DNA of 64,000 bases, taken from the NCBI RefSeq assembly GCF_006874625.1, contig NZ_CP030034.1, forward strand, positions 1,612,001 through 1,676,000, written 5' to 3'. How positions within the stretch are numbered: position 1 is the stretch's first letter; each line of letters opens with the position of its first letter. Both the position numbers and the translations under genes were made by a program. The notes beneath the pieces were generated by a model. The model saw only the letters and a program-made list of their open reading frames with translations. It was not told the DNA's origin and searched no databases. Positions 42,729 through 51,987 of this stretch are shown piece after piece. Source of the stretch: Bdellovibrio sp. NC01 (GTDB lineage: Bacteria > Bdellovibrionota > Bdellovibrionia > Bdellovibrionales > Bdellovibrionaceae).

Positions 42729-43559
42729 ATGATTTACGATTGTTTTTCATTCTTCAACGAACTCGACCTTTTGGAAATGCGCCTGAACATCATGAACGAT
42801 GTGGTGGACCGTTTCGTTCTTGTTGAAGCGACTAAGACTTTCCAAATGAAAGACAAGCCGATGCTCTTTGAAAAAAACAAAGAGCGTTTTAAGCCGTTTC
42901 TTCACAAAATCGATCATATCGTTGTCGACACGTATCCAACGTTCTGGACAAAGTTCAGAAAGGTTAAAACGTGGGATTATCATGACAATCAAAAAGAAGC
43001 GAAGATGCGTGGTCTGAAGGATGCAAAGCCTGATGATACAATCATCGTTTCGGATCTTGATGAAATTCCTCGTCCAGATCTAGTGCTCAAATACGCGAAC
43101 ACGCCGGAAATTAAGGTGTTTCAGCAACGTCTTTACTATTACTACTTGAACTGCTTCATCAAAGACTATCCAGAGCCTATCGAAGTCTACAATGGCTACA
43201 AGCCATGGCAGGGCACTGTGATGATGAAACGTAAGGATCTTAAGTCGATCAAGAAGGCGCGTCTTTACCGCGGCATGCGCCAGGACACGGACAAAGTTAA
43301 AATCATTCGCGAAGGCGGCTGGCACTTTAGCTACCTTGGTGGTGTAAAGACGGTGATTGAAAAGATCGAAGCGTACTCGCACAAAGAGCATAACGTTGAG
43401 TCTTTCAAAGATCCAAAACGTATCGAAGCCTTAATCAAGCAAGGTAAAGGTCTTTACGGTCAGAACATCGAGTCTGAATTCGTAGCGATCGACGAGACAT
43501 TCCCGCAGTACATTCGCGACAATCAAGCTCGTTACTCTGATTTGATTTTGCATCCGTAA
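42729..43559 (+). CDS. Glycosyltransferase family 17 protein
   Basis: A 276-residue protein of the GT17 family, named for the animal beta-1,4-N-acetylglucosaminyltransferase III. Typical stretches are MIYDCFSFFNELDLLEMRLN, RFVLVEATKTFQ, IIVSDLDEIPRPDLVLKYA (with an SDLDE metal-binding motif) and GGWHFSYLGGV. There is no membrane segment, so it probably acts in the cytoplasm on a nucleotide-sugar donor. ATG 42729 is preferred over the upstream in-frame start at 42705, because homologs begin with this MIYDCF. It is probably co-transcribed with ugd, which suggests a glucuronate-containing glycan (inference). Confidence 0.85.
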   Translation: MIYDCFSFFNELDLLEMRLNIMNDVVDRFVLVEATKTFQMKDKPMLFEKNKERFKPFLHKIDHIVVDTYPTFWTKFRKVKTWDYHDNQKEAKMRGLKDAKPDDTIIVSDLDEIPRPDLVLKYANTPEIKVFQQRLYYYYLNCFIKDYPEPIEVYNGYKPWQGTVMMKRKDLKSIKKARLYRGMRQDTDKVKIIREGGWHFSYLGGVKTVIEKIEAYSHKEHNVESFKDPKRIEALIKQGKGLYGQNIESEFVAIDETFPQYIRDNQARYSDLILHP

Positions 43560-43710
43560 AGTAGAGCAACCACGTCTTCGTGGTAATTGATGAAAACTTC
43601 AATCTGCAGTCTCTCGGCTCAGATTGGAGCGGACATAGAGCAATAAATCTAACCAGCTACAATATAAATTAGATGTTGATAACTTTCGTTCAAGGCCCAT
43701 AATAAAATGA
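43560..43710. promoter_or_regulatory. Leader region of metF with two hairpins
   Basis: This 151-base gap contains a short hairpin ACCACG-TCTT-CGTGGT (43569-43584) directly after the GT17 gene, without a T-run, and a second inverted repeat CAATCTG/CAGATTG (43600-43606 and 43620-43626). TGAAAACTTCA (43590-43600) looks like a MetR half-site pair, but the spacing is three instead of five. I could not match a known SAM or SAH riboswitch consensus. A promoter for metF is presumably here. Confidence 0.35.
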
Positions 43711-44655
43711 ATGAAAGTCATCGAACACATCAACAGCGCTAAAGACCCTTTGTTCAGTTATGAAATCGTGCCGCCACCGCGTGGTCGCTCGTATAAAGAT
43801 ATCGTCGAAATCGTCGAGATCCTTGCGCCTTTGAATCCTCCATGGATCGATGTGACGTCTCATAGTTCGACAGCGTACTTTCAAGAAAAGACAGACGGTT
43901 CCATTCAGAAGCGCACTTTGAAGAAGCGCCCGGGCACACTGGGTATCTGTGGTATCATTCAAAACAGATTTAAGATCGATACTGTCGCGCACGTTTTGTG
44001 TTTGGGTTTTTCTCGAGAGGAAACAGAAGACGCACTGATTGAGCTGAGCTATTTGGGTATTGAAAATGTCCTGGCATTGCGTGGTGATACGCCAAACTTT
44101 CAAAAACAAATTCGCAATGACCGCACAACGAATAATTTTGCAGCAGACTTGGTGACGCAAATCAAAGACTTGTCTAAAGGAAAGTTCTTGGACGATCTCG
44201 AAGATGCACATCCGCTTGATTTCGGTGTCGGCGTCGCTGGTTATCCAGAAAAACATTTTGAAGCACCGAACTTGAAACTCGATATCGCCAATCTGAAGAA
44301 AAAGGTCGATGCAGGTGCTGACTACATCGTCACTCAAATGTTCTTCGATAATCAGAAGTATTTTGATTTCGTGAGCGAATGCCGAGCTGCTGGTATCACA
44401 GTGCCTATCGTGCCGGGTCTTAAAATTTTAAAATCAGCACCACAGCTTAAGAGTGTTCCAAAGAATTTCTATATTGATTTGCCAGATGCTCTGGTTGATG
44501 AAGTTCATACTTCGCCTCAGCATGCTGCCGAAATTGGTAAACGTTGGGCACACAAGCAAGTTCAAGGCCTTCTTGAAGCGGGTGCCCCGGGTGTGCATTT
44601 CTACGTTTTGAATGACGTGCAATGTATCGCTGATATCGTAAAAAGTTTTAAGTAA
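43711..44655 (+). CDS. metF: 5,10-Methylenetetrahydrofolate reductase
   Basis: A 314-residue flavoenzyme that reduces methylenetetrahydrofolate to 5-methyltetrahydrofolate, the methyl donor for MetH. Family marks are FSYEIVPPPRGRS, DVTSHSS, the folate/FAD-binding VLALRGDTPN, GVGVAGYPEKHFEAPN, ADYIVTQMFFDN and GIVPGLK-like VPIVPGLKIL. A start ATG with only a weak ribosome-binding site follows the hairpin-containing leader. The metH gene follows after 31 bases, so the two probably form one methionine operon. Confidence 0.93.
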   Translation: MKVIEHINSAKDPLFSYEIVPPPRGRSYKDIVEIVEILAPLNPPWIDVTSHSSTAYFQEKTDGSIQKRTLKKRPGTLGICGIIQNRFKIDTVAHVLCLGFSREETEDALIELSYLGIENVLALRGDTPNFQKQIRNDRTTNNFAADLVTQIKDLSKGKFLDDLEDAHPLDFGVGVAGYPEKHFEAPNLKLDIANLKKKVDAGADYIVTQMFFDNQKYFDFVSECRAAGITVPIVPGLKILKSAPQLKSVPKNFYIDLPDALVDEVHTSPQHAAEIGKRWAHKQVQGLLEAGAPGVHFYVLNDVQCIADIVKSFK

Positions 44656-44686
44656 TCTCGTAAAAAATTAGAGGAAGTTCGTCACG

Positions 44687-47600
44687 ATGATGAAAAATCC
44701 GGTTCTTATTGAACTTGAAGATCTATTGAAGAAACGCTTGATGTTTTTGGATGGCGCGATGGGCACCATGGTGCAACTCCATAAACTTAGTGAAGCCGAT
44801 TATCGTGGGGAGCGCTTTAAAAATCATGGGAAGGATTTAAAGGGCAATAACGATCTTCTAGTCATTACGAAGCCTGAAGTTATTTACGATATTCATTATA
44901 AGTATCTTGAAGCCGGTGCTGATATTATTGAAACCAACACTTTCAATGGTACGCGAATCGCGCAAGCCGATTACGGCTTAGAAGATCTGACTTATGAACT
45001 GAATGTTGAAGCAGCAAAATTAGCAAAAAAAGCCTGCCATGATTATCAAGCAAAAACCGGAAAGCGCTGTTATGTCGCAGGCGCAATTGGGCCTACGAAC
45101 AAAACAGCTTCCTTAAGTCCTGATGTGAATAATCCCGGCTACCGCGCCACAAGTTTTGACGAACTTAAAGCGGCCTATAAAGAACAGATCTTGGGTTTGC
45201 TAGAAGGTGGCGTTGATATTCTTTTGCCTGAAACAATCTTTGATACGCTCAACGCCAAGGCCGCTTTGTTTGCAATTTCGGAAGTGGAAGAAGAGCGCAA
45301 ACAAAAATATCCACTGATGATTTCAGTAACAATCACGGATCTTTCAGGTCGAACTCTTTCAGGACAAACGGTCGAAGCGTTCTGGAATTCAGTCAGACAT
45401 TCAAAGCCTTTGAGCGTTGGTATTAACTGCGCACTCGGTGCCAAAGAAATGCATCCCTATATCAGAGAACTCGCTCGCGTGTCTGATTGTTACGTGTCGT
45501 GCTACCCAAATGCCGGTTTACCAAATCCATTAAGTCCAACGGGGTACGATGAAACTCCAGAGTCGCTAGCGTATCAATTAGGTTTGATGGCGGAAGAGGG
45601 GATCGTGAATGTTCTTGGTGGTTGTTGTGGAACAACACCGAATCACATCAAAACCGTCGCTGAAACTTTGAAACAAAAAGCGGTTCGTCCTAAGCCAACA
45701 AATTTAGCCCCCATGATGAAGTTGAGTGGTCTTGAACCGTTCAATCTTTCGCAAGAAAAAGTTAGAAACTTTGTGATGATCGGGGAGCGTACGAACGTCA
45801 CGGGCTCGCCAAAATTTGCGAAACTTATTAAAGAAGACAAATACGACGAGGCCTTGGAAGTCGCGCGTAGCCAAGTTAATACTGGCGCCAACATTCTTGA
45901 CGTGAACTTCGACGAAGGCATGATTGATGGGCCAGCCGCCATGACAAGATTCCTAAATCTTCTTGCGGCAGAACCAGACGTTTCTAAAGTTCCCGTGATG
46001 GTGGACTCATCAAAATGGTCAGTTCTTGAAGCGGGGCTGAAGTGTTTGCAAGGTAAAGCGATTGTAAATTCAATCTCTTTAAAAGAAGGCGAGGCGGAGT
46101 TCTTAAGACAAGCTCGCTTGATTCAGCGCTATGGTGCGGCTGTGGTTGTGATGGCTTTCGATGAACAAGGTCAGGCCGCAACGAAAGCTGATAAAATCCG
46201 TATTTGCACACGGGCCTATAAGCTACTTACTGAAAAATTAGATTTTGATCCATCTGATATTATCTTTGATCCAAACATTCTAACGGTTGCGACCGGCATG
46301 GATGAGCATAACAATTATGCGGTCGATTTCATTGAAGCTGTGAGTGAAATTAAAGCTCTGTGCCCGCACGTTTATACATCGGGTGGTGTTTCAAATTTAA
46401 GTTTCAGTTTCCGTGGAAATAATAAAGTGCGTGAAGCGATTCACGCGGTCTTCCTTTATCATGCCGTGAAAGCGGGCCTGGATATGGGGATCGTGAATGC
46501 CGGCATGCTTGAAATTTACGAAGAGGTTGAGCCCGCACTTCGTAAATTGGCAGAAGCCGTGGTTTTGAATTCGTCACCGAAAGCCGCTGAAGATCTTTTA
46601 AAAGAGGCAGAAAAATATAAAGCCGAAAAAGGCAGTGATAAACATGTCGTTAATGAAGATTGGCGTCATCTTCCGCTGCAAGAGCGTATTACTCATGCGC
46701 TAGTTAAAGGCATTGATGCCCACATTGTCGAAGATGCTGAAGAGGCCCGTCAACAATTAGGCCGCCCTTTAAATGTCATCGAAGGCCCATTGATGAACGG
46801 CATGAAAGTCGTCGGTGAGCTTTTTGGTTCAGGAAAAATGTTCCTTCCCCAAGTGGTAAAAAGTGCGCGCGTGATGAAAAAAGCCGTGGCCCATCTTGAG
46901 CCTTTCATGGAAGAAGAAAAGAAAACTCGCACCGGACTTCAAAGCCAGGGCACAATGGTGATCGCAACTGTGAAGGGCGACGTTCACGACATTGGTAAAA
47001 ACATCGTATCTGTCGTCATGGCCTGCAACGGTTATAAAGTCGTCGATTTGGGCGTGATGGTCCCTGTGCAAAATATCGTGAAGGCTGCCCGCGAAAATGA
47101 AGCAGACCTTATCGGTTTGAGTGGTTTGATCACTCCGTCACTTGAAGAAATGGCATTTAATCTTGGTGAATTCCAACGTGAAGGTATCACCGTACCCGTA
47201 CTTATTGGTGGGGCTACGACGAGTAAGGTTCATACTGCGGTGAAGCTGGCGCCTCACTATGAAGGTGTCGTTGGGCACGTTGCCGATGCGTCGCTTGTGG
47301 TGGAAGTTGGTAACAAACTTTTAAGTCCTAATTCAAAAGAGTCTTACGCAAAAGAAGTTAAGACTTTGAATGCCAACTTAAAAGAACAATACGAAGCATC
47401 TCTTAATTCTGGAAAACAGATTTCGTTGGAAGAAGCGCGCGCTAAAAAATATAGCTGCGACTGGCAAAAAGCGGATATCGCTAAACCGCAAAAGACGGGG
47501 ATCATTGAATTTGCTCCAACCGTTGCGGAATTACGCGATTATATCGACTGGGGCCCGTTCTTCTGGGCGTGGGAGATGAAAGGTCTTTATCCGAAGATCT

Positions 47601-48280
47601 TTGAATCAGAAAAATACGGTGTCGAAGCACGTAAACTCTTCGACGATGCGCAAGCGTTGCTTGATATGTTGATTAAACAAGATCGTCTTAAGCCGAAATC
47701 GCTCGTTGGGATTTTCAAGGCGCATTCGGAAAATGAAGAAGTGCATGTTTATTCGCAAGACAAAAAGCTTTTAGAAAGACTGCATTTCGATCGCCAGCAA
47801 CGTGAAAAAGTCGTGAATAACGGCATTCATTATTCACTAGCAGATTTTATCGCGCCGAAAGAGTGTCAACGCGAAGACCATATCGGTTTGTTCGTGGTCA
47901 CGGCAGGTGATGAAGTTGATGTCATTGCTAAAGAATATGAAGCGCAATACGACGATTACAATTCGATCTTGATGAAGGCCGTGGGTGACCGTTTGGCTGA
48001 AGCCTTGGCTGAGTGGACACATAAAAAAGTCCGTGCTTTGTTTGGTATCTCTGAAAATCTAACGAACGAAGATTTGATTGCAGAAAAATACCGTGGCATT
48101 CGTCCAGCCCCTGGTTATCCAGCGTGCCCGAACCACAGTGAAAAGAAAAAAATCTGGAATCTACTGGATGCCGAAAAAAGAACGGGTGTGTCTTTAACTG
48201 AAAACTACGCGATGACTCCGCCAGCAAGTGTATCTGGATACTACTTCATGCACGACGGAGCCAAGTACTTCGCGATTTAA
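44687..48280 (+). CDS. metH: Cobalamin-dependent methionine synthase
   Basis: A full-length MetH of 1197 residues. The homocysteine domain (about 1-330) opens [13 protein letters not shown] and has the zinc ligands Cys248 (GINCALGA) and Cys313/Cys314 (GGCCGTT). The pterin domain (about 355-615) begins [17 protein letters not shown]. The cobalamin domain carries DVHDIGKN, with the cobalt-ligand His767 and the [13 protein letters not shown] segment. The C-terminal reactivation domain ends with [16 protein letters not shown] and binds SAM. The enzyme makes methionine from homocysteine using methyltetrahydrofolate from MetF. Full activity needs vitamin B12; no B12 synthesis gene is in the window. 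Confidence 0.97.
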   Translation: MMKNPVLIELEDLLKKRLMFLDGAMGTMVQLHKLSEADYRGERFKNHGKDLKGNNDLLVITKPEVIYDIHYKYLEAGADIIETNTFNGTRIAQADYGLEDLTYELNVEAAKLAKKACHDYQAKTGKRCYVAGAIGPTNKTASLSPDVNNPGYRATSFDELKAAYKEQILGLLEGGVDILLPETIFDTLNAKAALFAISEVEEERKQKYPLMISVTITDLSGRTLSGQTVEAFWNSVRHSKPLSVGINCALGAKEMHPYIRELARVSDCYVSCYPNAGLPNPLSPTGYDETPESLAYQLGLMAEEGIVNVLGGCCGTTPNHIKTVAETLKQKAVRPKPTNLAPMMKLSGLEPFNLSQEKVRNFVMIGERTNVTGSPKFAKLIKEDKYDEALEVARSQVNTGANILDVNFDEGMIDGPAAMTRFLNLLAAEPDVSKVPVMVDSSKWSVLEAGLKCLQGKAIVNSISLKEGEAEFLRQARLIQRYGAAVVVMAFDEQGQAATKADKIRICTRAYKLLTEKLDFDPSDIIFDPNILTVATGMDEHNNYAVDFIEAVSEIKALCPHVYTSGGVSNLSFSFRGNNKVREAIHAVFLYHAVKAGLDMGIVNAGMLEIYEEVEPALRKLAEAVVLNSSPKAAEDLLKEAEKYKAEKGSDKHVVNEDWRHLPLQERITHALVKGIDAHIVEDAEEARQQLGRPLNVIEGPLMNGMKVVGELFGSGKMFLPQVVKSARVMKKAVAHLEPFMEEEKKTRTGLQSQGTMVIATVKGDVHDIGKNIVSVVMACNGYKVVDLGVMVPVQNIVKAARENEADLIGLSGLITPSLEEMAFNLGEFQREGITVPVLIGGATTSKVHTAVKLAPHYEGVVGHVADASLVVEVGNKLLSPNSKESYAKEVKTLNANLKEQYEASLNSGKQISLEEARAKKYSCDWQKADIAKPQKTGIIEFAPTVAELRDYIDWGPFFWAWEMKGLYPKIFESEKYGVEARKLFDDAQALLDMLIKQDRLKPKSLVGIFKAHSENEEVHVYSQDKKLLERLHFDRQQREKVVNNGIHYSLADFIAPKECQREDHIGLFVVTAGDEVDVIAKEYEAQYDDYNSILMKAVGDRLAEALAEWTHKKVRALFGISENLTNEDLIAEKYRGIRPAPGYPACPNHSEKKKIWNLLDAEKRTGVSLTENYAMTPPASVSGYYFMHDGAKYFAI

Positions 48281-48283
48281 GAA

Positions 48284-48766
48284 TTAGAACCTCACTCGAA
48301 ACCCAATCCCCGCATCCAAATCCACATCGGTTTTGGGTGCGATATCTAACGTCGCAGATAACTCTGCGAAGACTTCGATATTGGGATTATGAAAGTTATA
48401 GAGCAAACCAATCGGAGCGCGTGGGCCGACAGCAACTTCGCCATCGTGTTTGCCACTGTTAATCATGATCAATCGCGCACCTAGACCGTAGTACATTTCA
48501 ATCGGTCCTTCTTTTGTTCCGAATGTGCGAGCATGATCCCATAAATAAGTTCCATGAACTTCTAAACCATCCCACTCACCGAACGCATAAGCCACGGCGC
48601 CCTCGATGGAGTGGCCATCGTTTAAACCAAAGCGTCCTGAGGCTCCTGTTGGAGATCCTAGGACTACACCTATGGCATTGTCCGCGTGGGCATTTTCTAT
48701 CGTTAAAAGTTCAACAGCGAGAAATGATAAAACTAGAGTTGTCGAAATCAGTAAAGCCTTCGTCAT
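48284..48766 (-). CDS. Small outer-membrane barrel-like secreted protein
   Basis: From ATG 48766, preceded by a strong AGGAGG at seven bases, the protein is 160 residues. A signal peptide (MTKALLISTTLVLSFLAVEL and onward) probably ends at AHA near residue 28. The mature part shows alternating strands (GVVLGSPTGASGRFGLN, AVAYAFG, YYGLGARLIMI, GIGFRVRF) and a terminal phenylalanine, consistent with a small eight-stranded outer-membrane barrel. I do not recognise a named family. It is convergent with metH, with three bases between the stops. Confidence 0.7.
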   Translation of the reverse strand: MTKALLISTTLVLSFLAVELLTIENAHADNAIGVVLGSPTGASGRFGLNDGHSIEGAVAYAFGEWDGLEVHGTYLWDHARTFGTKEGPIEMYYGLGARLIMINSGKHDGEVAVGPRAPIGLLYNFHNPNIEVFAELSATLDIAPKTDVDLDAGIGFRVRF

Positions 48767-48806
48767 GAAGAGTCCTCCTGTCAAAAGTGTACAGTGTTAG
48801 GAAGCC

Positions 48807-48821
48807 TTAACCTTAGGTTAA
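48807..48821. promoter_or_regulatory. 15-bp dyad upstream of the barrel-protein gene
   Basis: TTAACCT-T-AGGTTAA is a perfect 7-1-7 inverted repeat lying 41 bases upstream of the barrel gene ATG on the minus strand. The position suits an operator or part of a promoter. The bound factor is unknown. Confidence 0.4.
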
Positions 48822-49007
48822 CATAGGGACTGTTTCAGATCGGAAGCCTGATGTTTAGAGCTTTAACAAAAAACAAAAAATCAGTGTTTCGAAATAGATT
48901 AAATGCTTCATTTGACAAAAATAGTTTGGTCTCAAAGGGAAACACAACCTTGTCATTTGCCTGGACGCTAGAGGTGTTTTTGCAATTGAACTCTTTTAAG
49001 ACCTCGA
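48822..49007. other. Intergenic stretch between barrel-protein gene and cysK leader
   Basis: This is the remainder of a 336-bp divergent gap. It should hold the cysK promoter. A 61-codon frame at 48851-49036 has no ribosome-binding site, no family resemblance and ends inside the leader stem, so it is not called. Nothing else was found. Confidence 0.4.
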
Positions 49008-49075
49008 TCTTGGGAGTACACTTGAAGTCTGTTTAGAACTCTGGCTGAGCCAGAATAAAACAGACCATCCCAAGA
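49008..49075 (+). ncRNA. Structured leader RNA of cysK (candidate cis-regulatory element)
   Basis: Three nested inverted repeats form one long arm. TCTTGGGA (49008-49015) pairs with TCCCAAGA (49068-49075). GTCTGTTT (49027-49034) pairs with AAACAGAC (49058-49065). TCTGGC (49040-49045) pairs with GCCAGA (49049-49054), with a TGA loop. All 22 pairs are perfect. The internal loops are asymmetric (11 against 2 bases, then 5 against 3), as in folded regulatory RNAs rather than simple terminators, and no T-run follows. It ends 27 bases before the cysK ATG. It does not match a riboswitch class I can recall. Confidence 0.6.
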
Positions 49076-49102
49076 CACAACAAAACGACCTAAAGGACAG
49101 CT

Positions 49103-50098
49103 ATGAAAATCTATGCGGATATCACAAAGACAGTGGGCCAAACTCCTCTCGTAGAGATGCAAAGAATCGGGAAGGGCTTGCCAGGAAGACTATTGTTGAA
49201 ACTCGAGTTTTTTAATCCGCTAGGATCTGTTAAAGATCGCATCGGTCTTGCGATGATTGAAGAAGCAGAATTGACGGGTAAATTAAAACCAGGAATGGAA
49301 ATCATCGAACCAACGAGCGGTAATACAGGGATCGCACTGGCTTTCGTCGCAGCTGCACGAGGTTATTCACTAACGCTAACGATGCCTGAAACAATGTCGC
49401 AAGAAAGAAGAACGTTGTTACTTCTTTTGGGCGCGAAAATTGTTCTGACTCCAGGCCCATTGGGTATGAAGGGTGCAGTTGCAAAAGCACTTGAACTGAC
49501 AGAGAAAAATAAAAATGCATGGATGCCGTCACAATTCGACAACGCGGCAAACCCTGCAGTTCACAAAGAAACAACAGCACTTGAAATCTGGCGCGACACT
49601 GACGGGCAAGTCGATATGGTGATCAGCGGTGTTGGTACGTCGGGGACGATCACAGGTGTTGGCCAAGTTTTAAAAGCAAAAAAACCGTCAGTAAAAATGA
49701 TCGCGGTTGAACCTGTGGAAAGCCCGGTGTTGTCGGGTGGTAAACCAGGCCCTCACAAAATTCAAGGTATCGGTGCAGGCTTCATTCCGTCAGTGATGGA
49801 TACAAAAATCGTTGATGGCATCGAGCAAGTATCTTCTGAAGAGTCATTGAAAATGGCGCGTGAAGTAATCAAAAAAGAAGGCATTCCAGTAGGGATTTCT
49901 TCAGGTGCTGCGATCACGGCAGGTCTTCGCCAGGCTGCAAAAGAAGAAAATCGCGGTAAAAATATCGTGGTCATCGTACCAAGTTATACAGAACGTTATC
50001 TTTCAACGTTGCTTGCAGAACAAGAGCGCGCGGAAGCTCAACAGCTTCAAGTGTCTCAGGTCGATGAATCATATTTGGCAAAAATTAAACACGGATAA
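49103..50098 (+). CDS. cysK: Cysteine synthase (O-acetylserine sulfhydrylase)
   Basis: A 331-residue PLP enzyme that makes cysteine from O-acetylserine and sulfide. It has VGQTPLVEMQRI, the PLP lysine in NPLGSVKDRIG, the substrate loop PTSGNTGIALAF, a phosphate-binding GVGTSGTITGVG, and GISSGAAITAG near the C-terminus. The final 20-25 residues extend slightly beyond the minimal fold. An AAAGGA ribosome-binding site precedes the ATG. The gene has its own structured leader and lies 0.8 kb from metH, so sulfur amino-acid functions are grouped here without forming one operon. Confidence 0.95.
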   Translation: MKIYADITKTVGQTPLVEMQRIGKGLPGRLLLKLEFFNPLGSVKDRIGLAMIEEAELTGKLKPGMEIIEPTSGNTGIALAFVAAARGYSLTLTMPETMSQERRTLLLLLGAKIVLTPGPLGMKGAVAKALELTEKNKNAWMPSQFDNAANPAVHKETTALEIWRDTDGQVDMVISGVGTSGTITGVGQVLKAKKPSVKMIAVEPVESPVLSGGKPGPHKIQGIGAGFIPSVMDTKIVDGIEQVSSEESLKMAREVIKKEGIPVGISSGAAITAGLRQAAKEENRGKNIVVIVPSYTERYLSTLLAEQERAEAQQLQVSQVDESYLAKIKHG

Positions 50099-50107
50099 AG
50101 AGTTGTA

Positions 50108-50857
50108 ATGGTCCCTTTTGTCGTTCCTGCTAAGGACAAAGTTTTAATGAAGATTGGGGAGGCGGAGAAATCTCCGCTCATCCTACAGCCTGAATTAAAT
50201 GTCTTTGTGTGGAACGTGTATAAGGGACAAAAAGCTCATCTGTTTGAAAACGATTTTAAAAAGTATGGTAGCGGCAAGGACTTTATTCTTTTGCAAGAAG
50301 CCCTTGTCGATAACAAGATGCCGCTATTGTGGAAGCAAGATTTCTCAAGTTACGAGTGGCATCTCGCTCAAAGCTTTCACTATAAAAAAGATCTTTCTAG
50401 TACCGGTGTTGCGATTGGCTCAAAACATACTCCAACAACGGTTGATTTCATTCGTTCTAAGGCGCGCGAGTTTTTCTGGCTTACGCCAAAATTAACTTTA
50501 TTCAGTGAGTACGATTTTGAAGGCCGTAAAGTTTTATTCGTGTGCACGCACGTATTGAATTTTGTAACGACTGCGGCGTTTTCTGAATCGCTATATGAAA
50601 TCGCGCAAAAAATTTCACTCTTTGAAGGGCCGGTGGTATTGGCTGGTGATTTCAATACGTGGAATTTTAAACGCTATATGATTATGAAGAGCATCTTCCG
50701 TGATTTAGGGATGGAACATTTAGATTTAGAAAATGACGGCAGACTTTTAAAATTGGATCACGTGTTTGTACGGGGCCTTGATGTTTTAAAGGCAGAAGTC
50801 CATCACACTGCTTTGGGATCAGATCATTTGCCTTTAGAAATTAAATTGAAACTTTAA
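50108..50857 (+). CDS. Endonuclease/exonuclease/phosphatase family protein
   Basis: A 249-residue metal-dependent phosphodiesterase fold. Conserved pieces are VFVWNVYKGQ (catalytic Asn), ILLQEA (metal-binding Glu), CTHVLNF, VLAGDFNTWN (Asp/Asn) and the closing LGSDHLPLEIKLKL (Asp-His pair). The set is complete, so the protein should be active. The layout resembles E. coli YafD-type proteins of unknown substrate. No signal peptide is visible. It follows cysK by nine bases and may share its transcript; its end overlaps the convergent membrane protein gene by four bases. Confidence 0.85.
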   Translation: MVPFVVPAKDKVLMKIGEAEKSPLILQPELNVFVWNVYKGQKAHLFENDFKKYGSGKDFILLQEALVDNKMPLLWKQDFSSYEWHLAQSFHYKKDLSSTGVAIGSKHTPTTVDFIRSKAREFFWLTPKLTLFSEYDFEGRKVLFVCTHVLNFVTTAAFSESLYEIAQKISLFEGPVVLAGDFNTWNFKRYMIMKSIFRDLGMEHLDLENDGRLLKLDHVFVRGLDVLKAEVHHTALGSDHLPLEIKLKL

Positions 50858-51381
50858 GCGCGGCTGAAAAGTTTTTTCACCGAATACTTCGAAGCAGAGG
50901 CAAGCTCTGCAGCCACCGTCGCACCAAAGATCCAGAATAAACCCGCTTCAAAAGAAACACCACGATTGATCATCGCAAATACGCCGAGTGAACCCAGCGC
51001 TAGAACGCCAATAGATAAAACACGCGAACGTAAGATCACCAACCACTCGTCGTATTTCAACAACACGCGCGCCAAAATAAATGTAACCGATAGATAGAAA
51101 GCACCACAGAACGCCTGACAGAACATCGGGCTGATCTGCATGAAGTAGTGCATAAGACCGTCGCCTTCAAAAAATAAACGCAAACCAAACTGCGGGCACG
51201 CAGCCAGTGTCGCAACGGAGCTTGCTAAGTGAATTGCGCCCAGTTTCACTGCAACATGTGATTTTTTAGGGGCCGTCAATGCGATCTGCTCTTTCACTTT
51301 TTGCAAAACAAAAGAAGAGCCCGCTGTTTTTGCAGCGTCTTCTGAACTAAAAGACTCAAAATCCTGTTTTATGTCTTTCAT
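50854..51381 (-). CDS. Membrane protein, putative anti-sigma partner of the ECF sigma factor
   Basis: A 175-residue protein. A cytoplasmic N-terminus of about 45 residues is followed by about four hydrophobic segments (near 46-62, 84-106, 121-138 and 144-162) and a basic C-terminal tail. It starts two bases after the sigma factor stop, and such a gene is usually the cognate anti-sigma factor. I do not see the zinc-binding HxxxCxxC motif of classic zinc anti-sigma factors, so the assignment rests on position and on the soluble-plus-membrane layout. Confidence 0.55.
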   Translation of the reverse strand: MKDIKQDFESFSSEDAAKTAGSSFVLQKVKEQIALTAPKKSHVAVKLGAIHLASSVATLAACPQFGLRLFFEGDGLMHYFMQISPMFCQAFCGAFYLSVTFILARVLLKYDEWLVILRSRVLSIGVLALGSLGVFAMINRGVSFEAGLFWIFGATVAAELASASKYSVKKLFSRA

Positions 51382-51383
51382 GT

Positions 51384-51917
51384 TTACTTCTCCTGTTTCT
51401 TTCCGCGTAAGGCTTTCAAGCTGCGACTAATAATTTGGCGAACGTTGCTGGGTGAAAGATCGAGTTTATTTGCGATCTCATCAAACTCCAGTTCATCCAA
51501 ATAGCGATAGCGCATGACTTCTTGTTCGCGCGGTTTGAGCTGTTTTAGCAACGCCGCGGACTCGTCCTTACTCTCTAAAGTAGGAGTCTCCGCTGTATTT
51601 TGTGACAAAGAATCGTCCCACTCGAGGAAATCTTTAATTTCGCGGTTTCTATAGTCCTTTAATTCGCTTCTGGTAATGACGTACAACCAGGCCAAGGCCT
51701 TATGTTTAGGATCATAGTGGTGTTTCTTACGGAAGACCTGCAAGAAGACGATCTGAAGCACGTCATCGGCTTGCTCTTTAGAAAGGCCACGCTTCAGGGC
51801 ATAAGCCAGTACGCGGCCTGAGTGTCTCATATAAAGAATATCGAGCGCCTTCTCGTGGCCTTCAGCCAGAGCGACCAATAATTCTTCGTCATTAAGATCT
51901 TGCAGATTATTTTCCAT
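51384..51917 (-). CDS. ECF-family RNA polymerase sigma factor
   Basis: A 177-residue group IV sigma factor. Region 2 spans about residues 25-95 (MRHSGRVLAYALKRGLSKEQ, then ADDVLQIVFLQVFRKKHHYD and WLYVITRSELKDYRN). An acidic linker (about 98-125) leads to region 4 (LKPREQEVMRYRYLDELEF, then EIANKLDLSPSNVRQIISRS), the helix-turn-helix that reads the -35 element. The downstream membrane protein gene may encode its anti-sigma factor. The divergent gene starts a small metal-handling operon, a possible target (inference). Confidence 0.92.
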   Translation of the reverse strand: MENNLQDLNDEELLVALAEGHEKALDILYMRHSGRVLAYALKRGLSKEQADDVLQIVFLQVFRKKHHYDPKHKALAWLYVITRSELKDYRNREIKDFLEWDDSLSQNTAETPTLESKDESAALLKQLKPREQEVMRYRYLDELEFDEIANKLDLSPSNVRQIISRSLKALRGKKQEK

Positions 51918-51918
51918 C

Positions 51919-51931
51919 GTTTGTCACAAAC
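51919..51931. promoter_or_regulatory. Short dyad in the sigma factor leader
   Basis: GTTTG-TCA-CAAAC is a 5-3-5 inverted repeat that lies one base upstream of the sigma factor start and overlaps the -35-like element of the divergent promoter. It could be an operator covering both genes; the symmetry is short, so this is tentative. Confidence 0.3.
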
Positions 51932-51950
51932 CTATTGGGCTCATCCTAAT
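51921..51950 (+). promoter_or_regulatory. Sigma-70-like promoter for the barrel/MerP/MerT-like operon
   Basis: TTGTCA (51921-51926, five of six matches to the -35 consensus), an 18-base spacer, then CCTAAT (51945-51950, four of six matches to the -10 consensus). It is 37 bases upstream of the operon's first ATG. No clear ECF-type promoter was seen. Confidence 0.35.
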
Positions 51951-51987
51951 AGTCTATGAACCAACACACAAGAGGGATTTGTAAAAC

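Noticed and set aside
43560-43710. SAM/SAH riboswitch or MetR box before metF
   Set aside because: The hairpins do not match the conserved cores I know for these riboswitches, and the TGAA/TTCA half-sites are three bases apart instead of five.
43690-44337. 215-codon minus-strand open frame
   Set aside because: It lies wholly opposite metF, which has clear family motifs. The translated product has no recognisable features and looks like an antisense shadow.
48851-49036. Small 61-codon gene upstream of cysK
   Set aside because: No ribosome-binding site and no signal peptide or motif. It ends inside the paired leader structure.
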